Assembly (NCBI RefSeq): GCF_029277985.1
Contig: NZ_CP119546.1
Location: 3,038,001-3,102,000, forward strand
Direction: 5' to 3'
DNA: 64,000 nt
Origin: Providencia stuartii
Lineage (GTDB): Bacteria; Pseudomonadota; Gammaproteobacteria; Enterobacterales; Enterobacteriaceae
Within the stretch, counting starts at the first letter, position 1, and the number at the start of each line of letters is the position of its first letter. The notes beneath the pieces were generated by a model. The model had not been told where the DNA came from. It did no database searches and saw only the letters and a list, made by a program, of their open reading frames with translations. Position numbers and translations under genes: made by a program. Shown here one piece after another: positions 26,028-33,826 of this stretch.

Positions 26028-26810
26028 ATGAAAAATAAACATTATGCGGTCGTTACAGGTGCGAGTTCAGGTATTGGACGTGAAATTTCAATAAAATTAG
26101 CTGAACGCGGGTTTAATATTATTGCAGTAGCGAGGCGAGACTCCTTGTTGAATGAATTGAAAGTCGAATTAGGCAAGATTAATGAAGGCATTGAGGTTGT
26201 CACAAAATCATGTGATTTATCTATTATCGATGATGCTATTTCACTTTATGAAGAGCTGAAAGTTTTTGATATTCGAGTATGGGTAAATAACGCTGGTGTT
26301 GGGTATTATGGGAAAGCATTTTCTCAGCCAATAAAAGATACAAAAGCTTTATTAAATTTGAATATTAATACACTCGCGATTTTATCGTTAATGTTCGTGC
26401 GCGATAACCAGAATATTGATGGTTCACAGCTGATCAATGTAAGTTCAGCAGGAGGATACACTATAGTACCTACAGCCGTTACCTATTGTGGTTCGAAATT
26501 CTTTGTCAGCTCTTTTACTGAGGGGGTGGCACATGAATTATTAAACTTAAACGCTAAAATTAAAGTTAAACTACTGGCTCCGGCAGCTACTAAAACAGAT
26601 TTTGGTCGAGTTGCTAACGGGGTAGAATATTATGATTATGATAAGGTGTTTGGTACATATCATTCTAGCGAGGAATTAGCTGATTTCTTCATTCAGCTAT
26701 ATGATTCAAATAATGTTGTTGGATACGTCGATAGAGAAAGTTTTAGCTTTAAATTACTAGATAATAAAATGCCTTACGCGAACAACAACAAATTTAATCA
26801 AAAAATATAA
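26028..26810 (+). CDS. Short-chain dehydrogenase/reductase
   Basis: This 260-residue protein is a classical SDR. The nucleotide-binding motif TGASSGIG is at residues 10-17, NNAG near 89-92, and the catalytic Ser and YxxxK motif appears as NVSSAGG followed by YCGSK near 138-157. Arg39 in the VARR segment suggests NADP(H) preference. It would oxidise or reduce a small carbonyl or alcohol substrate in the cytosol; the substrate cannot be read from sequence. A GAGG ribosome-binding site precedes the ATG. It is paired with the divergent MerR regulator, so it is likely induced by the compound that regulator senses. Neither neighbour is part of the satellite module. Confidence 0.88.
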   Translation: MKNKHYAVVTGASSGIGREISIKLAERGFNIIAVARRDSLLNELKVELGKINEGIEVVTKSCDLSIIDDAISLYEELKVFDIRVWVNNAGVGYYGKAFSQPIKDTKALLNLNINTLAILSLMFVRDNQNIDGSQLINVSSAGGYTIVPTAVTYCGSKFFVSSFTEGVAHELLNLNAKIKVKLLAPAATKTDFGRVANGVEYYDYDKVFGTYHSSEELADFFIQLYDSNNVVGYVDRESFSFKLLDNKMPYANNNKFNQKI

Positions 26811-26819
26811 GTACGATGA

Positions 26820-26847
26820 AACCGCCAAGGCATAAGCCGAGGCGGTT
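26820..26847 (+). terminator. Stem-loop after the dehydrogenase
   Basis: AACCGCC (26820-26826) pairs with GGCGGTT (26841-26847) 10 bases after the stop codon, followed by an AT-rich tract rather than a clean T run. It is a plausible weak terminator. Confidence 0.5.
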
Positions 26848-27229
26848 ATATATAATTGGCCTTATCAACGAAAGGGAGCACCAAATATCACATGAAAAAA
26901 TCATGATAAGTGACTTTAAACGTTGATGATTTAGTGACACGTTAGGACAATAGTTTTTTGGACATCGTATAGGGGCTAATGTGGATAGAATTATTTGATT
27001 TTAGAGTAATAAATAAAATGAAAATATAAATTTCTATCCTTAGGGGTGACGCTAATTATGAAAAGAGAGCTAAAAATAACAAAACAAAATTCACATGCGT
27101 TATTAAATTAATAGTGTACGAAACCGCCGGATTGGTACATATAGTTATAACCATGTACGAAAACTAGTATAGTTAATTTCATACTCGAAATATAATTGAT
27201 ACATTCATTTCGTATAGGCAATTTAATTA
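26848..27229. other. AT-rich intergenic stretch
   Basis: This stretch of about 380 bases has no supported gene. Around 27117-27170 the motif GTAC recurs three times (GTGTACGAAA, GGTACATA, ATGTACGAAA), similar to the GTAC-rich stretch upstream of the alpA-like gene near 29100. It may hold operator sites for an island regulator; otherwise I see nothing. Confidence 0.4.
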
Positions 27230-27231
27230 TG

Positions 27232-27253
27232 GATACACCGCTTTGGGTGTATC
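27232..27253 (-). terminator. Stem-loop downstream of the antirepressor gene
   Basis: GATACACC (27232-27239) pairs with GGTGTATC (27246-27253), about 25 bases past the stop of the minus-strand gene at 27277. On the minus strand it is followed by an AT-rich stretch. A factor-independent terminator is likely but not strong. Confidence 0.55.
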
Positions 27254-27276
27254 AAATGTTGTTAAGCCAACCATCA

Positions 27277-28071
27277 TTAGTTAGCCTCCAAGCGCTGGAC
27301 TAGCCAACGCTGAGCCAACTCAGTTAGTTGAGCCTTTCTCTGCGCTGTAGGTGTATCTAAGTCAAGGAAAGCACAATTACGAGCCTCTAAGTAGGCTAGT
27401 AGTTTTAACTGCTCTGTACTCATGTTATCTCTGATTTCTTTAGACTTAATGCCTTTGCTTTTAGCCCATTGAGTAGGGTTGACACCAAGTATCAATTTAT
27501 TGATAAAACGTGACTCATTGCTATACGCAAAGCCTTTCTGGTTGTCACCTGTGCGCTCAATATAGCCTTTCATCGCCTCGGCCATATTTTTATGATCTTC
27601 ACATGCAGCAACACGATTTTTGCGCCAGTCCTGCATAGCGGCTTTATGTTCTTCTGGCGCGGCTCTGCGCAGTCGCTCCTCACATTCGATAAAATATTGG
27701 CGTGCTAATTTGCCCTGGTCATTACGTTCAACCATAGACAGCTCTTTTCCCATGTTGAGGCTGACAATATAGTCATGCTCGAATTGCTGCCTAAATTTTG
27801 TGCTCCCCCGTTTTGGTGAGCTCAAATTTTCCACAACGATATAATCGATATTCTCAACAAAGCCATATTGTTTAATTCGCCCTTTAATCCAGCTAGTATA
27901 GTCACGACCAACTTTTAGAAATGAATGTAATTTACGACTACTCACTGATTGAATTTCTTTCCCGTTAATACGGTTATTAATAACAGGAATTAAATAATCA
28001 AATGTACCCGCTAGCTCATTTTCAGGCAGAGTGCCCCCCTGACCAGTTATGGCCATATTTTTATTTTTCAT
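27277..28071 (-). CDS. AntA/AntB-family phage antirepressor
   Basis: This 264-residue protein has an AntA/AntB-type N-terminal domain at roughly residues 35-110 (IPVINNRINGKEIQSVSSRKLHSF, GRDYTSWIKGRI, FVENIDYIVVE, DYIVSLNMGKELSMVERN). A KGR/ERR helical linker and a C-terminal domain of Arg and Leu-rich helices follow. Phage antirepressors of this type relieve repressor control of lytic or excision genes. The first twelve residues MKNKNMAITGQG are nearly the same as the start of the next gene upstream (28368), so the translation-start modules look duplicated. It is the last gene of the leftward satellite-like operon. Confidence 0.85.
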   Translation of the reverse strand: MKNKNMAITGQGGTLPENELAGTFDYLIPVINNRINGKEIQSVSSRKLHSFLKVGRDYTSWIKGRIKQYGFVENIDYIVVENLSSPKRGSTKFRQQFEHDYIVSLNMGKELSMVERNDQGKLARQYFIECEERLRRAAPEEHKAAMQDWRKNRVAACEDHKNMAEAMKGYIERTGDNQKGFAYSNESRFINKLILGVNPTQWAKSKGIKSKEIRDNMSTEQLKLLAYLEARNCAFLDLDTPTAQRKAQLTELAQRWLVQRLEAN

Positions 28072-28092
28072 AAGTTTTGCCCTTTTATTTAG

Positions 28093-28368
28093 TTAATTAA
28101 GAGCTGTCGCGACAACACGGGATAGCTTGACTAAATTTGTCTGCAAATACTCGCAAAACCGTACATGAATATAAAAAACATTATTTTGCGTGAATTTGCA
28201 CAGATACTGTGATAGCCCTTTTAAACTTAAATAGTCATTTCCAAAATTGTAATATTTTACTTTTACATCAATAGGATAAATAAAATCAGAAATAACATTT
28301 AGAATACTTTCTTCCCTGACTTTAGGGTTAGAGAAGCCCTGACCCATTACGGCCATTTTATTTTTCAT
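28093..28368 (-). CDS. Hypothetical protein of the satellite module
   Basis: This 91-residue protein begins MKNKMAVMGQG, closely matching the start of the antirepressor encoded 21 bases downstream. The rest differs: a Phe/Tyr-rich central part (DFIYPIDVKVKYYNFGNDYLSLKGL) and a Leu/Val-rich C-terminal helix. I do not recognise a family. The shared start with a regulator suggests either duplication of a leader or an N-terminal module swap. It is in a tight same-strand group with the 130-residue protein and the AlpA-like regulator and is likely transcribed with them. Confidence 0.6.
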   Translation of the reverse strand: MKNKMAVMGQGFSNPKVREESILNVISDFIYPIDVKVKYYNFGNDYLSLKGLSQYLCKFTQNNVFYIHVRFCEYLQTNLVKLSRVVATALN

Positions 28369-28383
28369 ATTGCTATTTCCTTA

Positions 28384-28776
28384 TTATTCGACTGGGTAAA
28401 GCGATAAAATCAGATCTGATTGATGGATAGAAATTCCGTCATACCCACCAGCACAAGCTCGGCTATTGATAAGATCAATAATCTTCTTTGCATCTTTCTG
28501 GTTACGAATACGGTAACGATAATGCGACCCTATCCCGTCTGGGTTCGGTTCGTCAGTACGTTCTAAGTTAATATTTAATTTACGCTCCAGTTCTGAAAAG
28601 TAATTACGGCCTGATGATAAGCGGCAATACTTTAAAATATCGTTTTCGGTAGAACCGTTATAGGCAGATAAAAAATATTTCCATGCTTTGATTTTTTTCG
28701 GTGGGTTCTTTGATAGAATAGATGCTGTCGCGTTATCCTGAGAAGCCACCTGTAGCGGGTGGTTTTTCTTTTCCAT
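28384..28776 (-). CDS. Hypothetical protein of the satellite module
   Basis: This 130-residue protein has a polar N-terminal tail and a helical domain from about residue 29 (KAWKYFLSAYNGSTENDILKYCRLS), then HYRYRIRNQKDAKKIIDLIN. The latter looks like a small winged-helix or replication-type fold, but I cannot assign a family. Its start codon overlaps the stop of the AlpA-like gene by one base, so the two are co-translated. Proteins in this slot are common in P4-like satellites and islands, which supports calling this a gene rather than a chance frame. Confidence 0.65.
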   Translation of the reverse strand: MEKKNHPLQVASQDNATASILSKNPPKKIKAWKYFLSAYNGSTENDILKYCRLSSGRNYFSELERKLNINLERTDEPNPDGIGSHYRYRIRNQKDAKKIIDLINSRACAGGYDGISIHQSDLILSLYPVE

Positions 28777-28994
28777 TATGCCACCTCACCAGTGCGTGAT
28801 TCAGCAATCTTATTTGCTACCCACTCATCCACTTCCGATTCAATGAAAGCAATAGAGCGAGTACCAATTTTTACTGATTTAGGAAATTGACCTGTTTCGA
28901 TAAGGCGATAAATCCACGCTTTGCCATAGCCAGTACGACGCATAACTTCCGGTAAGCGAATGAGATTTTCTTTTAAGGTTGTTACTGTTGGCAT
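28776..28994 (-). CDS. AlpA-family transcriptional regulator
   Basis: This 72-residue protein is a typical AlpA/MerR-like excisionase-type DNA-binding protein: LIRLPEVMRRTGYGKAWIYR (residues 11-30), the wing segment GQFPKSVKIGTRSIAFIESEVDEW, then a short basic-acidic tail. Members act as excisionases or activators of integrase genes in P4-like satellites and islands. It is first in the leftward group alpA, 130-residue protein, 91-residue protein, antirepressor. Directly upstream (29080-29140) the motif GTAC recurs at least four times and may be its operator. Partner integrase is the broken gene at 30291. Confidence 0.92.
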   Translation of the reverse strand: MPTVTTLKENLIRLPEVMRRTGYGKAWIYRLIETGQFPKSVKIGTRSIAFIESEVDEWVANKIAESRTGEVA

Positions 28995-29094
28995 GTTGCC
29001 CCCTGCTATCTGTTTAATGATACGCCTTAATAGACGTTCGTAGATCTCAGGGGTTATTGAAGCGCATTAATATAATAATTTCATACTGCTACCA

Positions 29095-29135
29095 TGTATA
29101 GTGTACCCTCTACGCCGTACAAGGTACGCTGTACA
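29095..29135. promoter_or_regulatory. GTAC-rich putative operator upstream of the AlpA-like gene
   Basis: Four GTAC tetramers lie within about 40 bases (GTGTACC, CCGTACAAG, AGGTACGC, CTGTACAG), some in inverted orientation, between the alpA-like start and the 310-codon gene. This density is unlikely to be accidental and fits repeated binding sites for the adjacent regulator. No -10/-35 pair is clear. Confidence 0.4.
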
Positions 29136-29144
29136 GTGTAAAAA

Positions 29145-30077
29145 CTATAATTTGATTTGATTCTCTTTCGAGTAAAGCAATATCCAATTCCTAATAGTTA
29201 CAGTTGAATAAAAATAACTCTGTTCCTCTAGCCATGTCACATAATACTCTGCCGCTTTTTGCGTAGACTTAAAATTGTTTTTATTAATTTTCCAGTCAGA
29301 ACACACTAAGCTTTTAGCTTCTCTATTTTTTTTATGCCTACTATTAACAGCTTTATCAATATTCTTCCTTTGTTGTATTTCAATCTTTTCATTGTGCCCC
29401 ATTAATTCATCCAACCTACCTTTAAGTGTTAAATTATCAGATAAAACCTCAGATAATTTATCCTCATGCTTTTTATCTAAATATGCCTCATTCATGAACA
29501 TTGCTGATTTCCCTATTTTTAAGAAAATATCGCATATATAAAAAAATGATAATGTCTTTCTCTCAGAATTATTATCAAATTCATCTGTCATTCTAATGAC
29601 ATCGGCTATTAGAGATAAAGTCAACGCGGCGAAATATTCATAAGGTTCTGCGTCAGTAAATCCTTCATCTGATTCGTTATCTGGCAACCACTCTAAAGTA
29701 TCATATAGAGCATCTATCTCATCAGTATTTTCAGGTGTTGGAATATCACCTAAATCCGAATCATCACCAATAAAAACCCAATGAACCCCATACCTATCTG
29801 ACTCGTTAGCAAATGGGTATATGTCAACATATTCATATTCACGGGCATACCTCACTTCTTGCCATTTTTCTTCTTCCAGTTCAGCTATAGCCTCATTTTT
29901 TTTATCTTCAAAATATACATCTATAAGTTCAAAAATGAGTTTTTGCACTGTTATAATTTGAGAGTCAGTTCTGTTATTTTTTTTTAGATGATATCTAGCT
30001 GAATTAGCAAATTCTGATAATTGCTCAAATCTATAACTAGGGATAATGCCTGATAATGGTGAAAACTCATCAACCAC
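29145..30077 (-). CDS. Unknown 310-residue island protein
   Basis: I do not recognise this protein. Residues 1-80 are helical; residues 80-165 are strongly acidic (DDSDLGDIPTPENTDEIDAL, DNESDEGFTDAEPYEYF). A helical region with FFYICDIFLKIGKSAMF near 205-221 follows. The C-terminal 75 residues are Lys-rich, with a helix-turn-helix-like end (STQKAAEYYVTWLEEQ then STVTIRNWIL). This acidic-then-basic layout resembles proteins found beside P4-type integrases, but no function can be assigned. It lies alone between the AlpA-like operon and the integrase remnant, and a run of phased AGTCTAC repeats sits just upstream of its start. Confidence 0.65.
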   Translation of the reverse strand: MVDEFSPLSGIIPSYRFEQLSEFANSARYHLKKNNRTDSQIITVQKLIFELIDVYFEDKKNEAIAELEEEKWQEVRYAREYEYVDIYPFANESDRYGVHWVFIGDDSDLGDIPTPENTDEIDALYDTLEWLPDNESDEGFTDAEPYEYFAALTLSLIADVIRMTDEFDNNSERKTLSFFYICDIFLKIGKSAMFMNEAYLDKKHEDKLSEVLSDNLTLKGRLDELMGHNEKIEIQQRKNIDKAVNSRHKKNREAKSLVCSDWKINKNNFKSTQKAAEYYVTWLEEQSYFYSTVTIRNWILLYSKENQIKL

Positions 30078-30173
30078 AACGCCACCTCACGCCCTCATTC
30101 TGTAGGAGCTATGCCAGCTAGTAGAGGTGTACTAGTTTTCGGGAGCTACCCTAGACATAGCTTTATTCTTTAT

Positions 30174-30213
30174 AGTCTACACAAGTCTACTACAGTCTAT
30201 AACTACTGTCTAT
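30174..30213. repeat. Helically phased AGTCTAC repeats
   Basis: AGTCTAC at 30174-30180 and 30184-30190 and AGTCTAT at 30194-30200 are exactly 10 bases apart, and a fourth related copy TGTCTAT is at 30207-30213. They lie between the integrase 3' end and the 310-codon gene. Spacing of one helical turn suggests cooperative protein binding, as with excisionase or integrase arm sites. Confidence 0.6.
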
Positions 30214-30240
30214 TTGTCCAGTTATGACTATTTCAGGTGC

Positions 30241-30270
30241 AAAAAAACCAGACCTTTTACAGTCTGGTTC
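30241..30270 (-). terminator. Terminator after the integrase remnant
   Basis: On the minus strand AACCAGAC and GTCTGGTT form an 8-bp stem with a short loop, immediately followed by a run of seven T (seven A at 30241-30247 on the plus strand). It is a well-formed intrinsic terminator for the leftward integrase gene. Confidence 0.8.
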
Positions 30271-30290
30271 TACATTCGACTGCTGGTGGA

Positions 30291-31473
30291 TTAAGCACGT
30301 TTAAAGTTGCCGTGTACAACATTATCCCCGTTCTCTAATGCCCCCATATAATCAGCGTACCATTGAAGCATTTCTCTACGTCCATCGATGTACTGAGCAT
30401 GGTTATACGTTCCACGGATAGAGTTTTTATCAACGTGCGCTAGCTGTGTCTCAATCCATGCAGTGTTATAGCCTTGTTCGTGTAGGATAGTGCTCATTGT
30501 GTGCCTGAATCCGTGACCTGTGGCTCTACCACTGTAGCCCATGCGCCTAATCATCGTATTCAGTGCCATATCTGATATGTGCTTTCGATAATCAGTGCGG
30601 CTAGGGAATACATATTGATAACTACCACTGATAGGGTGTATCTGCTTTAGTAAATCAATGACCTGCTCTGATAGCGGAACAATATGAGGGCGGCGCATCT
30701 TCATTTTTTCAGCCGGTATTTCCCATACTCCAGTATCAAAGTTAATTTCTGACCATTCCGCCTTTCTCAATTCGCCTGGTCGAACTCCAGTTAATATAAG
30801 CACCCTTAATGCCACTCTTACAATCTGGCTTCCCATGTACTTATCAATAGAAGAAAGAAACTCTGGTAATTCAGTTACTGAAAGATGGGCGTAGTGCTCA
30901 CGCTTATGTGGAACAAAGGCACTGGCTAAATCTGGTGCAGGGTTATACTCTGCCCTACCCGTGATAATGGCGTACTTCCACACCTCGCCACAACGTTGGC
31001 GCACTTTCTTTAGTTTCTCAGTTGCTCCGCGCTTTTCCATAATAGAAAGCACTTCAAGTAATTCCATGGGTTTGATTTCGGCAATCGGGCAATGACCTAT
31101 ATAAGGAAATACATCTTTTTTCGAATGCGTCCATCATGTCATCACGATAACCAACAGACCAGCGATCCTTTCTACCCTCATACCATTCAAGGGCAATATT
31201 TTTAAAGGTGTTTTCAGTTTGATTAATGGTGGTCGCTTTTTCTGCTTTTCTGGATTCATTTGGATTAATACCATTGGCAACCTGTTTTCGTGATTTGTCT
31301 CTTTTCGCTCTTGCTTCATTAAGCGTGACAACAGGATAGATACCTAACGATATCATTTTAGTTTTGTCAGTAAATTAATAGCGATAACGCCAGCCTTTAA
31401 AACCGTTAGTTTCAATTAACAAAGATAGCCCGTTGGCATCCGCCAGCGTGTAGAATTTTACTTTTGACTTGCA
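30291..31473 (-). pseudogene. Broken P4-type tyrosine integrase
   Basis: The C-terminal half (31067 to 30291) is a well-preserved catalytic domain: TGVRPGELRKAEW, HGFRHTMSTILHEQGY, and the Tyr in GTYNHAQY. Upstream, MISLGIYPVVTLNEARAKRDKSR is the typical P4-integrase N-terminal region. Two lesions are visible. A run of six T at 31116-31121 (one extra base) shifts the frame after DAFEK, and a TAA at 31375-31377 replaces the expected Gln codon in WRYRY-FTDKTK. Further upstream YTLADANGLSLLIE is recognisable, but no start codon is intact. The gene points away from the tRNA-Ser 3' end as in P4-like elements, so the island can no longer excise by its own integrase. Confidence 0.9.
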
Positions 31474-31653
31474 CGCTTGATTGCCATGTCTGTTAGCTTT
31501 ATAAATCACCAATATTGTAGAAGGGAATTCGATACAACAAATTGCAGAGATTTAGAAAGTCGATAGTCGATTTTATTAGCGTGAGATTTTGTTAGGAGAT
31601 TGGATTATTACTGAATAATAGGAGATTTCAGAAAACGCTAGGAGATGTTGAAA

Positions 31654-31743
31654 TGGCGGAGGAGGAGAGATTCGAACTCTCGGATGGTTTCCCATCGGCG
31701 GTTTTCAAGACCGCTGCCTTCAGCCGCTCGGCCACCCCTCCGC
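31654..31743 (-). tRNA. serT: tRNA-Ser (UGA anticodon)
   Basis: The minus strand folds into a type II tRNA with a long variable arm: GCGGAGGGGTGGCCGAGCGG at the 5' end, anticodon loop CTTGAAAA giving anticodon UGA, T-loop GAGTTCGAATC, and an encoded CCA end. It matches E. coli serT, which also lies in this neighbourhood. The integrase remnant begins about 180 bases beyond its 3' end, so this tRNA is the likely attachment site of the island. I found no second copy of the tRNA end further left. Confidence 0.95.
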
Positions 31744-31923
31744 AATGACGTGCACTATAAACATCTGGGCTTTCGATGTAAACCCTTATTTTTATCAATT
31801 GCTATAAAAATAGACGCTTAGCGTATCGTTGGGCTAAATTATCGGCATATTTAACAGGTTACTTGGGTTATTGACTATTTTTTGCTAAATTTGCACTCTA
31901 TTTTTGTTTAGGTAGAAATTTGT

Positions 31924-32253
31924 ATGTTGCGTTTTAACGGTCAAGAAATTGAGACTGATTCACAAGGCTACCTTATTGATAGCCAACAATGGAGCGAGGC
32001 GCTTATTCCTCTTCTCGCTGAGCAAGAAAATATTACGCTGACAGAAGAGCACCTTGAAATTGTTCGCTTTGTTCGTGCCTTTTACGAAGAGTTTAACACC
32101 TCACCCGCTATTCGTATGCTGGTAAAAGCGGTTTCACAGCAATTTGGAGAGGAAAAAGGAAATAGCCGCTACTTGTATCGACTATTCCCTAAAGGTCCCG
32201 CAAAGCAAGCCACGAAACTTGCTGGGTTACCAAAACCTGTCAAATGCATTTAA
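31924..32253 (+). CDS. tusE: TusE sulfur relay protein
   Basis: This 109-residue protein belongs to the DsrC/TusE family: [24 protein letters not shown] (residues 23-46), [28 protein letters not shown] and a penultimate Cys108 that accepts sulfur. In E. coli it takes sulfur from the TusBCD complex and passes it to MnmA for 2-thiouridine formation in tRNA wobble positions. The length is the same as in E. coli. It is read rightward just beyond tRNA-Ser; E. coli has yccA between these genes, which is absent here. acyP is convergent 15 bases downstream. Confidence 0.95.
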   Translation: MLRFNGQEIETDSQGYLIDSQQWSEALIPLLAEQENITLTEEHLEIVRFVRAFYEEFNTSPAIRMLVKAVSQQFGEEKGNSRYLYRLFPKGPAKQATKLAGLPKPVKCI

Positions 32254-32268
32254 CTCATTACCCTAAAA

Positions 32269-32550
32269 TTAATAGCGGACTGAAAAATCCGCTATTTTTT
32301 CAGTTGCCCAGTTTTCGCTAAAATAATGGTCGATTTTTGCTCCAGGGGGACCACCTGCATTAAGCCATTCCTCTACAAAGCAGATATCTTGCTCTGAGCC
32401 GTAAATGCCTAGCGCAACGCTGCCATCTTCGCGATTACAAACATATCCTTTTATTCCATTCTGATTAGCCCAATGATATGTTTGATAGCGAAAACCAACC
32501 CCTTGTACACGGCCATAAATATAAAACAAACGTCCGGCTGCTTTTGTCAT
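32269..32550 (-). CDS. acyP: Acylphosphatase
   Basis: This 93-residue enzyme hydrolyses acyl phosphates such as carbamoyl phosphate. The signature GRVQGVGFRYQTYHWA (residues 13-28) includes the catalytic Arg23, and the second motif with the catalytic Asn is GIKGYVCNREDGSVAL. Small alpha/beta cytosolic fold, normal length. It is convergent with tusE, as in E. coli. rlmI, which lies between acyP and hspQ in E. coli, is missing; only 222 bases separate acyP from hspQ here. Confidence 0.95.
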   Translation of the reverse strand: MTKAAGRLFYIYGRVQGVGFRYQTYHWANQNGIKGYVCNREDGSVALGIYGSEQDICFVEEWLNAGGPPGAKIDHYFSENWATEKIADFSVRY

Positions 32551-32703
32551 TTTTAGCCCCCTTTATCAGTAGATTATTTATAAATAACCTATTTATTACA
32601 GTTGTGTTTTATGCGTTGAACAGATAATCTGAGATCGAGGCACTGCTTTTCATGTTACATATAAGACAGTGTATTGCGTTATGAATAATTGTCCATACAT
32701 TGG

Positions 32704-32731
32704 CTTGAAAACGCGGAACACTGCCCAGATA
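32704..32731 (+). promoter_or_regulatory. Sigma-32 heat-shock promoter for hspQ
   Basis: CTTGAAA (32704-32710) and CCCAGATA (32724-32731) with a 13-bp spacer match the heat-shock consensus CTTGAAA-N13/14-CCCCATNT closely. It lies about 40 bases before the hspQ start, and hspQ belongs to the heat-shock regulon in E. coli. Confidence 0.75.
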
Positions 32732-32772
32732 TAAAGTTATAGCATAAGCAAGGCTTTTAGGAGGTGGCTATG

Positions 32773-33093
32773 ATGATCACCAGTAAATATGGGATCGGGC
32801 AACAAGTTAGACATAAATTACTCGGCTACCTAGGCGTTGTAGTAGATGTTGATGCTGAATACTCGCTCGAACAACCGCATGACGATGATGATATTGCTGC
32901 AAACAGCACATTACGTGATTTGCCTTGGTATCACGTTGTTATGGAAGACGATAATGGCGAAGCTATTCATACTTATTTGGCAGAAGCTCAAATTACTTAT
33001 GAAACCGCTGATGACCATCCAGAACAACCCTCTATGGACGAATTAGCTGAATCTATTCGTTCACAATTACAAGCACCACGCCTACGTAACTAA
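32773..33093 (+). CDS. hspQ: HspQ heat-shock protein
   Basis: This 106-residue protein matches HspQ ([67 protein letters not shown]). In E. coli HspQ helps remove denatured DnaA, and in related bacteria it modulates Lon proteolysis. The third possible start, ATG at 32773, is preferred: it gives the E. coli-like N-terminus and lies 8 bases from AGGAGG at 32759-32764, while the GTG at 32764 overlaps that site. A sigma-32 promoter lies upstream. A stem-loop AGTAAAGCAG/CTGCTTTACT at 33113-33140 ends it, convergent with yccU. Confidence 0.95.
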   Translation: MITSKYGIGQQVRHKLLGYLGVVVDVDAEYSLEQPHDDDDIAANSTLRDLPWYHVVMEDDNGEAIHTYLAEAQITYETADDHPEQPSMDELAESIRSQLQAPRLRN

Positions 33094-33112
33094 TCCTTTA
33101 TCGTTCATCCAC

Positions 33113-33140
33113 AGTAAAGCAGCGCGTTAGCTGCTTTACT
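33113..33140. terminator. Bidirectional stem-loop between hspQ and yccU
   Basis: A perfect 10-bp stem AGTAAAGCAG/CTGCTTTACT with an 8-base loop lies between convergent genes. It is probably a shared terminator, though neither side has a long T tract. Confidence 0.6.
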
Positions 33141-33152
33141 ACGTTATGGCGC

Positions 33153-33566
33153 TTATTTTTCTAAGCCTAACGCCGGAATTTCTTGTTTTGGACACTTATC
33201 CATGACAAATTTCATACCAGCAGACAAAGCGATTTGTTGAGCTTCTTCACTGATAACGCCTTTTTGCAGCCATAACACTTTTGCTTTAACGTCTACGGCT
33301 TCCCGTGCGACGCCAACGGCAGCATCGGCATTACGGAACACATCTACCATATCTATAGGTTGGGGAATATCGCTCAGCTTTTCATATACTTTTTGCCCTA
33401 ATAATGTTTGACCCGATAGTTTAGGACTAACCGGAATCACGGTGTACCCCTGCTCTAATAGATATGCCATCACTTCATAACTTGGGCGATTTTGTTTATC
33501 ACTTGCTCCGACCAATGCGATCGTGTTAACACGCCGTAATATTTCAGCAATTTCTTGACTATCCAT
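33153..33566 (-). CDS. yccU: YccU CoA-binding domain protein
   Basis: This 137-residue protein has the Rossmann-type CoA-binding domain motifs TIALVGASDKQNRPSYEVM (about residues 14-32) and VIPVSPKLSGQTLLGQKVYE, then DMVDVFRN. Its role in the cell is unknown; it may bind CoA or an acyl-CoA. ATG at 33566 is chosen over a TTG five codons upstream because it yields exactly the E. coli length and a GGGAGAT ribosome-binding site fits it. Convergent with hspQ, as in E. coli. Confidence 0.92.
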   Translation of the reverse strand: MDSQEIAEILRRVNTIALVGASDKQNRPSYEVMAYLLEQGYTVIPVSPKLSGQTLLGQKVYEKLSDIPQPIDMVDVFRNADAAVGVAREAVDVKAKVLWLQKGVISEEAQQIALSAGMKFVMDKCPKQEIPALGLEK

Positions 33567-33826
33567 CAAAATATCTCCCAAAATCAGTAAACTATTAACT
33601 CACAATATGATATACCTTGTCCTGCGTGATCACTCAATTTCTCTATTATAGGCCATCACGCTAAGGTTGCTGGCAATACGGGAAAACGTATTTATTCCAC
33701 TTTAACCATTTGTTATAAAATAATAAATTGATTTCCCTAATTATTTCCATAACAACCAGCCACAACAGGTAAATAAGCATTATTAATGCTCTTAGCGTGA
33801 TATCACGCGACTTTTAAGGGAACATC

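Noticed and set aside
22751-31653. Second copy of the tRNA-Ser 3' end as the far attachment site
   Set aside because: A read-through by eye for the tRNA 3' sequence found no convincing match; the far border is probably outside the window or degraded.
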